A stretch of 23,719 nucleotides of DNA from positions 1 to 23,719 of the forward strand of contig CAAFJI010000229.1 in assembly GCA_900763175.1 (NCBI GenBank). The letters are read 5' to 3'. A program made the translations under genes and the position numbers. This document shows, piece by piece, positions 1 through 7,409 of the stretch (its first letter is position 1; each line of letters begins with the position of its first letter). The notes beneath the pieces were generated by a model. It searched no databases, was not told the DNA's origin, and saw only the letters and a program-made list of their open reading frames with translations. Source of the DNA: Lachnospiraceae bacterium. GTDB taxonomy: Bacteria > Bacillota > Clostridia > Lachnospirales > Lachnospiraceae.

Positions 1-785
1 AGCTCTTTTAAGGCCACGATTTCCTTCCGTCCTACCACACAGTAAAGAAAAAGCTTATCCTGGGAAGAGTACATTCCTTTTCCATGGATTCCCGTAACAC
101 CACGGTCCAGCTTCTCCATGATCTCCCTGGAAATTTCCGACGGCTTATCGGTAATGATATACGCCTGTTTGGAAAATTTCAAGCCTTCGATCATGCCGTC
201 TGATACCTTGGTTACAAGGTAAACAGCAATGATGGCATACAGTGCTTTCTGAACACCAAATACCCACATACCAACAAGAACAACGGCTCCGTCAATAAAC
301 TGCATGATCTGTGCAATAGAATAGTGTCTTAATTTCAGCTGCAAAAGGGCTGCCATCATGTCTGTCCCGCCCGTGGTTCCTCTTCCGAGGAAAACAAGAC
401 CGATCCCCACTCCCTGGATCACGCCGCCGTATACTGCGGCCAGAAGCAGGTCATTCCCTGCAAGGTCAAATGCCGGAAGCACCGCCAGCCAGAAGGACAG
501 GCAGACCTCTCCTACCAGCGCCTTTTTTACGAAACCGAAGCCGCCGATTTTCATTCCGATAAGAAACAGTGGAATGTTCAGACTCATATTTGTGATCCAC
601 AGGGGAATTCCTCCCGGAACCACTCCTTCTGTCCACTCCTTTACCAGGATGGCAATGCCCGAAAATCCGCCAGTTACCATGCCGCACTGGTCAAATACAC
701 TGTTTACTGCCACTGACATCAGCGCAGTTCCCACAATGATCATCAGATAATCCAGATACCAGATTTTCTTGTTATTCGCAAGCAT
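1..785 (-). CDS. YitT/DUF2179 family membrane protein (3' end cut by window)
   Basis: This is a polytopic membrane protein of the YitT family, whose transport or sensing role is not established. It begins MLANNKKIWYLDYL after a good ribosome binding site (AAAGGAG, 5 bases before the ATG). About 261 residues are visible and the stop lies outside the window. Several hydrophobic segments with glycine-rich turns (for example GGFSGIAIL near residue 40 and FLGRGTTGGTD near residue 135) fit the usual multi-helix N-terminal part. The last 80 or so residues, with AYIITDKPSEISREIMEKL and GVTGIHGKGMYS, match the soluble DUF2179 domain, so only the extreme C-terminus is missing. It lies 55 bases downstream of the VWA gene, with no convincing terminator between them, so read-through is possible. 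The family assignment is firm and the substrate is unknown. Confidence 0.88.
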   Translation of the reverse strand, partial: MLANNKKIWYLDYLMIIVGTALMSVAVNSVFDQCGMVTGGFSGIAILVKEWTEGVVPGGIPLWITNMSLNIPLFLIGMKIGGFGFVKKALVGEVCLSFWLAVLPAFDLAGNDLLLAAVYGGVIQGVGIGLVFLGRGTTGGTDMMAALLQLKLRHYSIAQIMQFIDGAVVLVGMWVFGVQKALYAIIAVYLVTKVSDGMIEGLKFSKQAYIITDKPSEISREIMEKLDRGVTGIHGKGMYSSQDKLFLYCVVGRKEIVALKE

Positions 786-840
786 ACTTTTTCTCCTTTG
801 ACTTTTTATTCCTTGCTGTACACAAAGGGAACAGCCACTT

Positions 841-2757
841 TTACTCTTCTTCCTCCAGCTGTTTGGTCAGGTATCTGCCTACGATTTTGGAAAATCCGGT
901 AATGTTCCGGATATAGGCGAAATCCTTTCCAAAAATCTTCTTCTCAGTAGCCAGATCCTTTTCTTCTCCTGCAAAAATTCCCAGCACGCTGACACCGCTG
1001 CTGCGAAGCTTTCGGATCTGAGCCGCTGTGTCTGTCACTGCGTAGTTTCCGTGATAGGGGGCTGGGTTTTTGGCATTGGGGCGATTGACGATCACATCAT
1101 AGGGCCTGCCATCGCTTAGGATGATCAGGATTTTTTTCTCCTCTTCCCGCTGTAAAAGGCCGTATCCTGCTGCCCGTATGGCAAGGCCGTCTCTGTTGTT
1201 GGAAGAAGTTACATAATTAAAGATATTTTCATTTGCACTTTTCGGGTCATCGTATTCACGGAAACGGTGGAGAATGGTGTAGTCCCAGAAAGTGCAATAG
1301 CTCATGACCCGATGCGGAAGCCCCACGTTGCTCAGGGCTTCGCTGATAATATAGGCCTGCAGTGCCACTTCCCCCTGACGGCTCATCTGGGAGCCGCTGG
1401 CATCAATAAGCACATCTACCACAAAATCAGCGGAGTCCCCCTTGATTTCTCTTTTGAAAATGGTTGCCTCACTGCTTCTTCCCAGTCTCCAGATTCTGGA
1501 GGGAACAATGATGCCCCGGTCAGACAGGATCTCCTGCGTTTCACTTTTGATCACAAGAGATTTTTTCAGCATCTCGGTGAGCTGGGAAATGTTTCGCTTT
1601 ACGATTCTGTGCTTGTCGTGGTAAAGCCAGATGTTTTTGTTTTTCAAACGTTTCGCATATTCATACTGGTAATTTCTTTTTACCGGATTTTTCAGGATTC
1701 CTTCTGTAAAATAAAGGCTGCAGTCACTGTGGATATCCCGGCACATCAGCTGGTTCATGCGTTTTTCTTCTGTTTCCGAAAGGTATGTCCTGCCAAAATT
1801 CAGTTCCACATAAGTATGTGCTTTTTCCAGGACTTCCGGGGGAAGAATGGTGACCTTCTGTCTGGTCTGGCGCTCTTCCTCCATTTCCTCTGTGACAGCC
1901 TTATTCTCCATCCCTGCTACATTGGAGGTAAGCTGCTCCATGTAGCTTTCCAGAATGTCCTCGTACATTTCATCTGTCAGGTAGTCCTTCCAGTCAAATT
2001 CCGTAAGATCCTCCATCGTTACGGCCAGAACCTGCTCCAGAGATGCTTTTCCGGAAAAATCAGGATCCACCAGCTCATTGTAAAGCCGGTCAATGAGGCG
2101 GATCAGCTCCATAGTATCGGTGATGGAGGCAGCACTGGAAACAAGATCCAGATAATAGTAGATCCCGCACGGGGATTTCGGGGAAGAAACCAGGTTGGAG
2201 GGTGCTCCTGCATCTGGCGCAGCTGCCGGCTTCGGCGACATATCTGCCTCTTGCAAAGCTGTCGGCTTCAACGTCTCAGCTGTTTTCGGAAGGACTGCCG
2301 GCTTCTTACCTCTGTCAATCCTCCTTCTCAGCAGATTCACTCTCAAATATCCAAGCCTGTCTCTCGCAGAGGGGAGTTTCTCGTATTCCTGGTCCAGGAT
2401 GTCCTCGCAGGCTTTCTTCTGCATCTCCCAGATTCCCGGGCGCTCCTGGCAGATTTTATCACCAATGGCTTCCTCAATGCACAGCTGGGATACAAAGGTA
2501 AGTGCATTTTCATCAGCTCCCATGAAAATCTTCTTTATCAGATACATTCCCAGAAGATCTTTGTCAAAGAACCGGGCCAGAGCTCCCTGCTTAATCCCGT
2601 CATAAAGGGCAATGTCCCTGGATCGCCGAAAAAGCGAGGTGTCCACCTTCATCTGCTGGTTATAATCCCCGCTAATGGTCCACAGAAGATTCCGGATCCG
2701 GTTTTCCAGTTCCAGCTGGTAATCCTCAAGCTTCCGTTCTTCACATTCAGGCACCAT
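841..2757 (-). CDS. VWA-domain protein paired with MoxR ATPase (CobT/NorD-like)
   Basis: A 638-residue soluble protein with a C-terminal von Willebrand factor A domain. The metal-binding MIDAS motif DASGS is at about 452-456, followed by NNRDG (520-524) and LSDGRP (547-552). The layout resembles CobT and NorD partners of MoxR ATPases, which help insert metals or mature protein complexes. A proline/alanine-rich linker (about 150-195) separates the N-terminal region from an acidic middle. The ATG at 2757 was chosen because AAAGGA lies 8 bases upstream; an ATG two codons earlier is too close to that site. The reading frame stays open further upstream but only inside the MoxR gene. The start overlaps the MoxR stop by 11 bases, which implies translational coupling. 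The client protein is unknown, and no metal-chelatase or oxidoreductase gene is adjacent. Confidence 0.9.
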   Translation of the reverse strand: MVPECEERKLEDYQLELENRIRNLLWTISGDYNQQMKVDTSLFRRSRDIALYDGIKQGALARFFDKDLLGMYLIKKIFMGADENALTFVSQLCIEEAIGDKICQERPGIWEMQKKACEDILDQEYEKLPSARDRLGYLRVNLLRRRIDRGKKPAVLPKTAETLKPTALQEADMSPKPAAAPDAGAPSNLVSSPKSPCGIYYYLDLVSSAASITDTMELIRLIDRLYNELVDPDFSGKASLEQVLAVTMEDLTEFDWKDYLTDEMYEDILESYMEQLTSNVAGMENKAVTEEMEEERQTRQKVTILPPEVLEKAHTYVELNFGRTYLSETEEKRMNQLMCRDIHSDCSLYFTEGILKNPVKRNYQYEYAKRLKNKNIWLYHDKHRIVKRNISQLTEMLKKSLVIKSETQEILSDRGIIVPSRIWRLGRSSEATIFKREIKGDSADFVVDVLIDASGSQMSRQGEVALQAYIISEALSNVGLPHRVMSYCTFWDYTILHRFREYDDPKSANENIFNYVTSSNNRDGLAIRAAGYGLLQREEEKKILIILSDGRPYDVIVNRPNAKNPAPYHGNYAVTDTAAQIRKLRSSGVSVLGIFAGEEKDLATEKKIFGKDFAYIRNITGFSKIVGRYLTKQLEEEE

Positions 2758-3667
2758 AGACATCTTCCTTTGTCCAGCTCTGTGGAATCCTGGTACGCAC
2801 CACATCCTCCACGATCTCTTTTTCAAAAACATCAAAGGTTTTATTAATAATTCCCATACGCACCGCCTGCCACGGAGAAAGTCCGGTGCGGACAATCTTC
2901 ATGGAAGCCAGAAGGCCTCGAAGATCCAGAGGCTTGGTGGAAATCTCGCTGTTCATGGATTTTTGCTGTAAGTCCATAAATACACCGATAAACTGCTCCA
3001 CTGCCTCTTTTTTCGCATCCGGGAACATTCTGTTAAAAATAAATCCCAGTGTTTCCTCATTCTGTGCCGGCATATCGATGACAAGGAAACGGGAAACCAG
3101 GGCCTCATTCAGCTCCTTTGTTCCTGCATAGCCGTAATTCATGGTTCCCACAAATCTTGCCGCAGGATGAAGATCGATTTTGTCATATCCCGGCACATCA
3201 ATGGAGCGGCGGTAATCCAATGTAGCATGAAGCACGGATACTGCGTCATTTTTCGCCATATTGATCTCATCCAGGATACCGAAGCCGCCCTGCTCTGCGC
3301 ACTGGTAAATGCTTCCCTTACGAAGCTTTACCTCATTATCAGCGAAGGTATCCGTTCCGATCAGATCACCGCTGTTAGTATTTACATGGAAGGACACGTT
3401 GTATACCGGTCTGCCGAAAATGTAGGCAAGATTCTCTGCCAGCACATTTTTTCCGGTTGCCTTCGGTCCTGCAAGAAGCAGGTTCTCTCCTTCCAGAATG
3501 GCAGCCATAGCCATTTCCAGAGTTTCCCTTCCATAGAAAGAAAGGGATGGAGTGAGAAGCCTGTGCTTCGCCTCCTTGGAAACCTCATATTCCTCCCGGT
3601 ATTCCCGAGCACCTTTTATCAGTGCCTCAGAAACACCCTGTTCCTCTAAAAAATCAAATTCTCCCAT
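2747..3667 (-). CDS. MoxR-type AAA+ ATPase
   Basis: A 306-residue AAA+ ATPase of the MoxR group, thought to remodel a target together with a VWA-domain partner. Visible motifs in order are Walker A GPKATGKN (about 67-74), Walker B GILDEINM (130-137), sensor 1 GTMNYGY (174-180) and the arginine-finger region NEALVSRF (187-194). A C-terminal helical lid follows. Length is normal for the family. The ribosome binding region carries AAAAGGAG and TAGGA before the ATG. It is the first gene of a two-gene unit with the VWA protein, which it overlaps by 11 bases. It starts 76 bases after glnN, beyond the glnN terminator. No clear promoter is visible in that gap, so terminator read-through may contribute to expression. 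Confidence 0.93.
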   Translation of the reverse strand: MGEFDFLEEQGVSEALIKGAREYREEYEVSKEAKHRLLTPSLSFYGRETLEMAMAAILEGENLLLAGPKATGKNVLAENLAYIFGRPVYNVSFHVNTNSGDLIGTDTFADNEVKLRKGSIYQCAEQGGFGILDEINMAKNDAVSVLHATLDYRRSIDVPGYDKIDLHPAARFVGTMNYGYAGTKELNEALVSRFLVIDMPAQNEETLGFIFNRMFPDAKKEAVEQFIGVFMDLQQKSMNSEISTKPLDLRGLLASMKIVRTGLSPWQAVRMGIINKTFDVFEKEIVEDVVRTRIPQSWTKEDVYGA

Positions 3668-3703
3668 TGTTTTTCCTACTCCTTTTGCTCTGCTTTATTC
3701 CTT

Positions 3704-3735
3704 TAATACAAAAGAGGACTGTAGGTACAGTCCTC
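3704..3735 (-). terminator. Intrinsic terminator of glnN
   Basis: On the minus strand, GAGGACTGTA and its perfect complement TACAGTCCTC (3714-3735, two bases between them) form a hairpin followed by TTTTGTATT. It lies 9 bases beyond the glnN stop, between glnN and the MoxR gene. Confidence 0.85.
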
Positions 3736-3743
3736 CAAAATAT

Positions 3744-5858
3744 TTACGGCTCAAATACAAGATCTCCATAAGATGGCATCGGCCACATTTCTTTATCAAC
3801 CAGCATTTCCAGTTCATCAACCGGTTCTCTTAATTTCTCCATTGCAGGTACCAGCTTCTCTCTGCAAAATACTGCGCGGTCCCTGCCCTCCGGATGAGCT
3901 TCCAACTGGTCTGCCAGCTTACTCAGCTTATTCATGGCACTGTTCACTTCCTTCAGAAGCTTGCTTGCCTTACGAAGAAGATCCGTCTGCACGCTTACAT
4001 CAATAGGTCCAACAGCCTTCACTTGATTGATGGAATCTGCCAGCACTGTGGTATATTTGATAACCGCCGGAATGATCTGCTTGGTTGCCATGTCGATCAT
4101 GGTTTTTGCTTCTATATTAATTGCTTTTGCATAAATTTCATACTGGATCTCAGCTCTTGACTCCAGCTCCGTCTTTGTAAAGACTCCGAAACTGCCGAAA
4201 AGCTCTACTGCCTTGTCTGTGGTCAGTGCCGGAATGGCGTCTACCATAGATGGCAGGATTGGAAGGCCACGGCGTCTCGCCTCTTTTTCCCACTCTGGTG
4301 CATAGCCATTGCCGTTAAATACGATACGCTGATGCTCTGTAGCATATTCCTTGATCAGGTCATGTACGGCAAGATCAAAGTCCTCTGCTTTTTCCAGAAC
4401 GTCGCAGGCTTCCTGGAATGCCTCTGCCGTGATGGTATTCAGCACCACGTTGCAGGCAGAAATGGAATCCTTGGAGCCAACCATACGGAACTCAAATTTA
4501 TTTCCGGTAAAAGCAAATGGGGAGGTACGGTTACGATCTGTGGCATCCTTCATGAAGTCCGGAAGTGTCTTAACACCTGTTGCCAGCTTCTCGCCTGTCT
4601 TACTTCTGGTAGCAGTTCCTGTGCTGATCAGCTGCTCCAGCACATCCTCCAGCTGCTCTCCAAGGAATACAGAGATTACTGCCGGCGGAGCCTCGTTTCC
4701 GCCAAGACGCTGGTCGTTTCCAACATCTGCTGCGGACTCGCGAAGAAGATCTGCATGCTTATCTACTGCTTTTAAGACACAGGTAAGGACGAGAAGGAAC
4801 TGAACATTCTCATGTGGTGTTTTGCCTGGCTCCAGAAGGTTGATTCCGTCATCTGTGGTCAGGGACCAGTTATTGTGCTTACCGGAGCCGTTCAGTCCGG
4901 CAAATGGTTTCTCATGGAGAAGGCAGCGCATTCCGTGACGGCTTGCCACCTTCTTCAGGATACGCATCATGATCTGGTTGTGGTCTGCCGCAATATTTAC
5001 AGGTGCGTAGATAGGCGCAAGCTCGTGCTGTGCCGGTGCAACCTCATTGTGCTGGGTCTTGGCTGTTACTCCAAGCTTCCAGCACTCTTCATTTACCTCT
5101 TTCATGTATGCAGAAACTCTCTGACGGATGGTTCCGAAATAATGGTCATCCATCTCCTGTCCCTTAGGAGGCATTGCTCCGAAAAGGGTACGTCCTGTGT
5201 AGACAAGGTCTTTTCTCTGCATATATTTTTCTTTATCAACCAGGAAATATTCCTGCTCTGCTCCAACGGAAGGAGTTACCCGTTTGGAGGTAGTATTTCC
5301 AAAAAGTCTGAGAAGACGCAGGGACTGTGTATTGATGGCCTCCATAGAACGAAGCAGAGGCGTTTTCTGATCCAGAGCCTCGCCTGTGTAGGAACAAAAT
5401 GCGGTAGGGATGCATAAGGTTCCGCCAGCTGCATCATGGCGTACAAATGCCGGAGAGGTGCAGTCCCATGTTGTATAGCCTCTTGCCTCAAAGGTAGCGC
5501 GAAGGCCGCCGGAAGGGAAGGAGGATGCGTCTGGCTCTCCCTTGATCAGCTCTTTTCCGGAAAAGCTCATGAGAACCTTGCCGTTGTCCATAGGTGCGGT
5601 GATAAATGCGTCATGTTTCTCTGCAGTAACTCCTGTCAGCGGCTGGAACCAGTGGCTGTAATGAGTGGCACCCTTTTCAATGGCCCATTCTTTCATCTCA
5701 TGTGCGACCACATCAGCAATCTCCATGGAAAGCTCCTTGCCTTCCTCAATGGTTTTCTTCAGTTCCTTGTAGACTTTCTTCGGCAGACGTTCCTGCATGA
5801 CGGAATCATTGAATACGTCGCATCCAAATAATTCCTTCACATTAACATAATCTCCCAT
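3744..5858 (-). CDS. glnN: Glutamine synthetase type III
   Basis: A 704-residue cytoplasmic glutamine synthetase of the large GSIII class, which makes glutamine from glutamate, ammonia and ATP. Class-specific stretches are visible: ATHYSHWFQPLTG (about 64-76) with EKHDAF (80-85), NEVAPAQHELAPIYAPVN (271-288), and LHEKPFAGLNGSGKHNNWS (314-332) around the active site. Length matches the family (about 700). The start MGDYVNVKEL is preceded by GAGAGGAG. An in-frame extension 45 codons upstream runs through a repeat in the leader and lacks family similarity, so it was rejected. A terminator follows the stop. The leader holds an 89-base inverted-repeat element that ends 31 bases before the start. 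Its glutamine would feed TrpE/TrpG and PurL encoded nearby. Confidence 0.97.
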   Translation of the reverse strand: MGDYVNVKELFGCDVFNDSVMQERLPKKVYKELKKTIEEGKELSMEIADVVAHEMKEWAIEKGATHYSHWFQPLTGVTAEKHDAFITAPMDNGKVLMSFSGKELIKGEPDASSFPSGGLRATFEARGYTTWDCTSPAFVRHDAAGGTLCIPTAFCSYTGEALDQKTPLLRSMEAINTQSLRLLRLFGNTTSKRVTPSVGAEQEYFLVDKEKYMQRKDLVYTGRTLFGAMPPKGQEMDDHYFGTIRQRVSAYMKEVNEECWKLGVTAKTQHNEVAPAQHELAPIYAPVNIAADHNQIMMRILKKVASRHGMRCLLHEKPFAGLNGSGKHNNWSLTTDDGINLLEPGKTPHENVQFLLVLTCVLKAVDKHADLLRESAADVGNDQRLGGNEAPPAVISVFLGEQLEDVLEQLISTGTATRSKTGEKLATGVKTLPDFMKDATDRNRTSPFAFTGNKFEFRMVGSKDSISACNVVLNTITAEAFQEACDVLEKAEDFDLAVHDLIKEYATEHQRIVFNGNGYAPEWEKEARRRGLPILPSMVDAIPALTTDKAVELFGSFGVFTKTELESRAEIQYEIYAKAINIEAKTMIDMATKQIIPAVIKYTTVLADSINQVKAVGPIDVSVQTDLLRKASKLLKEVNSAMNKLSKLADQLEAHPEGRDRAVFCREKLVPAMEKLREPVDELEMLVDKEMWPMPSYGDLVFEP

Positions 5859-5889
5859 TTTTCCTCTCCTCTCGTTTTCACACACTTTA

Positions 5890-5978
5890 CCAGAGCATGC
5901 CCATAAAATGCCTTCTGCAGAATGTACCATTACGTGGAGCATACAGATTGCAGAACTGATTTTACGGACAGGCTCTGG
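5890..5978. repeat. Internally deleted copy of the TAGAGC-type inverted-repeat element in the glnN leader
   Basis: The left end reads CCAGAGCATGCCCATAAAAT and the right end, read on the other strand, CCAGAGCCTGTCCGTAAAAT. They are 16/20 identical, so the unit is an imperfect palindrome. Both arms continue with TTCTGCA. The arms match the arms of the 164-base element at 7211-7374 (AGAGC-TG, AAAAT, TTCTGCA and GATTGCAG positions), but the middle of that element is missing here. The unit falls between the lipid kinase stop and the glnN start and would be transcribed as a stem-loop in the glnN leader. Confidence 0.7.
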
Positions 5979-6008
5979 TCTTATTTCTTTCAAAAAAATA
6001 ATAAAACT

Positions 6009-6908
6009 CTACTTCATGCCTTTCAGATAAAGATTCAAAGCCCGATGTAAATTCTCAATCTGGACTGTTTTCGGACTTCCGCCGTACTCACCATCTAAGG
6101 TCCATGCCACTTCTTCTTCTGCCTCTACCAGAAGCTTCGATGCCTTGAAGGTATAGACGAGATCTGTGTTATCCTCCCCGGACAGCAGATTAAGAATGAT
6201 CTCCTGCATCTCCATGGGATTCCTGGGCTGTACGATCAGGGTAACTTCAAAAAGTCCATCATTCATATCCACATTTTTGGTCAGGTTCTTAAACCCGCCT
6301 ACTGATCTGGAATTGGTGATCATACCGTAAATGAAATTGTCCTCTATGACACCGCTCTCCGTTGTCACCTTCATATGGTAGGATTTGATATCCAGAAGGC
6401 GCTTTGCTCCTTCCAGAACATAAGCAAGATGTCCGAGAATATTCTTCAGATCCTGGCTTGTCTCATAGGAAACGTCTGTAAACAGCCCGAAGGCTGCCAC
6501 ATAAGCAAAGGTCTGGCCGTTGAACTTCCCGATGTCACAATGATACAGTTCCTCACTCATGATCATCTGCGCTGCGTCCAGCATATTCTTGGGCATAAAA
6601 AGACTGTTTGCGAAATCATTGGTACTTCCTGCCGGTATGTAGCCTACAGGAGTCTTGCTTCCTGTTTCGATAATTCCGGTGACTACCTCATCCAGGGTAC
6701 CGTCACCGCCGCTGCAGGCGATCAGATCTACTTTATCTGCATATTTCTTCGTCTGCTCATATGCATCTCTGGGAGCCTGTGTAGCACGGATTATGACTTC
6801 GTAACCACCCTTGTTGAAAATGTCAACGATATCCATCAGAGATGCCTTGATTTTTCCTTTCCCTGCCTTGGGATTAAAAATAAATACCAGTTTTTTCTCC
6901 AACTTCAT
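6009..6908 (-). CDS. Diacylglycerol kinase / YegS-like lipid kinase
   Basis: A 299-residue kinase of the DAGK catalytic family, expected to phosphorylate a lipid such as diacylglycerol at the membrane face. Motifs are FNPKAGKGK (about 11-19), the nucleotide-binding SGGDGTLDEV (66-75) and PAGSTNDFA (92-100). The C-terminal beta domain ends with WTLDGEYG, typical of the family. No membrane segment is evident. The start is uncertain: AAGAGGA sits only one base before the annotated ATG, whereas the TTG at codon 3 is at normal spacing, so the protein may begin two residues later as (M)EKKLVFIFNPKAG. A strong promoter lies 50 to 80 bases upstream. Downstream, 150 bases separate it from glnN. The exact lipid substrate cannot be told from sequence. 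Confidence 0.92.
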   Translation of the reverse strand: MKLEKKLVFIFNPKAGKGKIKASLMDIVDIFNKGGYEVIIRATQAPRDAYEQTKKYADKVDLIACSGGDGTLDEVVTGIIETGSKTPVGYIPAGSTNDFANSLFMPKNMLDAAQMIMSEELYHCDIGKFNGQTFAYVAAFGLFTDVSYETSQDLKNILGHLAYVLEGAKRLLDIKSYHMKVTTESGVIEDNFIYGMITNSRSVGGFKNLTKNVDMNDGLFEVTLIVQPRNPMEMQEIILNLLSGEDNTDLVYTFKASKLLVEAEEEVAWTLDGEYGGSPKTVQIENLHRALNLYLKGMK

Positions 6909-6957
6909 TCCTCTTTTTCATTTACCTTACATTACTGCATTTCCATTCACATTAGAT

Positions 6958-6986
6958 ACTATAAAAAAAAGAGGACAAATTGTCAA
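6958..6986 (-). promoter_or_regulatory. Sigma-A promoter of the lipid kinase gene
   Basis: On the minus strand there is TTGACA (6981-6986), a 17-base spacer and TATAGT (6958-6963). This is a perfect -35 with a 5/6 match at -10, placing the transcript start about 40 bases before the kinase start codon. The spacer contains the T-run of an overlapping hairpin. Confidence 0.8.
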
Positions 6987-7005
6987 TGTTTTTGCCCTCT
7001 TTTTT
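6963..7005 (-). terminator. Hairpin with T-run, probable terminator for transcripts from the trp side
   Basis: AAAAAAGAGG (6965-6974) pairs with CCTCTTTTTT (6996-7005). Read on the minus strand, the hairpin ends in a run of eight Ts that merges into the -10 of the lipid kinase promoter. It is the only terminator-like structure with a good T-run between trpA and the kinase gene. It is symmetrical, so it could act in both directions. Confidence 0.6.
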
Positions 7006-7021
7006 CCAATCTGTAGATATC

Positions 7022-7211
7022 AGGGTCAAAAGGTCAAAAAGCCGTTCATGCTTGCATGATAAGGCTTTTGACCTTGGGACCCGCCGAACATGAGGAAGTA
7101 GCGATTTACGTAGTAAATCAGCGGATTCCTCATGTTCGAGAATTGCGGGAGCAGCTTTGCTGCGGAGCAATTCGTGGATATCAAGTTAGGGGCAAAATAC
7201 TTTTTGACCCT
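7022..7211. repeat. Hairpin-rich palindromic element with AGGGTCAAAA ends (MITE-like)
   Basis: The ends are AGGGTCAAAAGG and, on the other strand, AGGGTCAAAAAG, about 190 bases apart. Inside are three consecutive stem-loops: AAGGTCAAAAAGCC/GGCTTTTGACCTT (7030-7075), GAACATGAGGAA/TTCCTCATGTTC (7086-7137) and GAATTGC/GCAATTC with an inner GCAGC/GCTGC (7140-7173). No convincing reading frame is present. The form fits a non-autonomous mobile repeat, or a transcribed multi-hairpin RNA downstream of trpA. Only one copy is in this window. Confidence 0.7.
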
Positions 7212-7374
7212 AGAGCGTGTTTGGAAAATGCTTTCTGCAAGATGTGCGTCACAGTTTGTGGGAAATTTGTCCAGGATGAGGGCGTCGTAGCGGGCTACGA
7301 CAACCGAATTCGGGACAAAAGTCCCGCAAAATGGGGCGTGCAGATTGCAGGAATGATTTTTCAAACACGCTCTA
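7211..7374. repeat. Complete inverted-repeat element with TAGAGCGTGTTTG ends (MITE-like)
   Basis: The left terminus TAGAGCGTGTTTGGAAAAT and the right terminus read on the opposite strand, TAGAGCGTGTTTGAAAAAT, agree at 18 of 19 bases. The arms continue in a looser inverted match (TTCTGCAAGATGTGCG against TCCTGCAATCTGCACG). Internal palindromes are CGTCGTAGC-GG-GCTACGACa and GGGACAAAAGTCCC. No protein is encoded. The outer bases are TA on both sides, compatible with a TA target. It abuts the AGGGTCAAAA element with no gap and ends 35 bases from the trpA stop codon. Confidence 0.8.
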
Positions 7375-7409
7375 ACATCATCTGTATCCTTGTAAGGAGG
7401 CTGTGTACT

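Noticed and set aside
1267..2847. Long plus-strand open frame (526 codons)
   Set aside because: It lies fully opposite the VWA gene, has low-complexity Cys/His/Phe-rich composition and no family motif; it is an antisense shadow of a well-supported gene.
7022..7374. CRISPR array or attachment site
   Set aside because: The repeats are inverted and differ in sequence, not direct and evenly spaced, and no cas or integrase gene is near.
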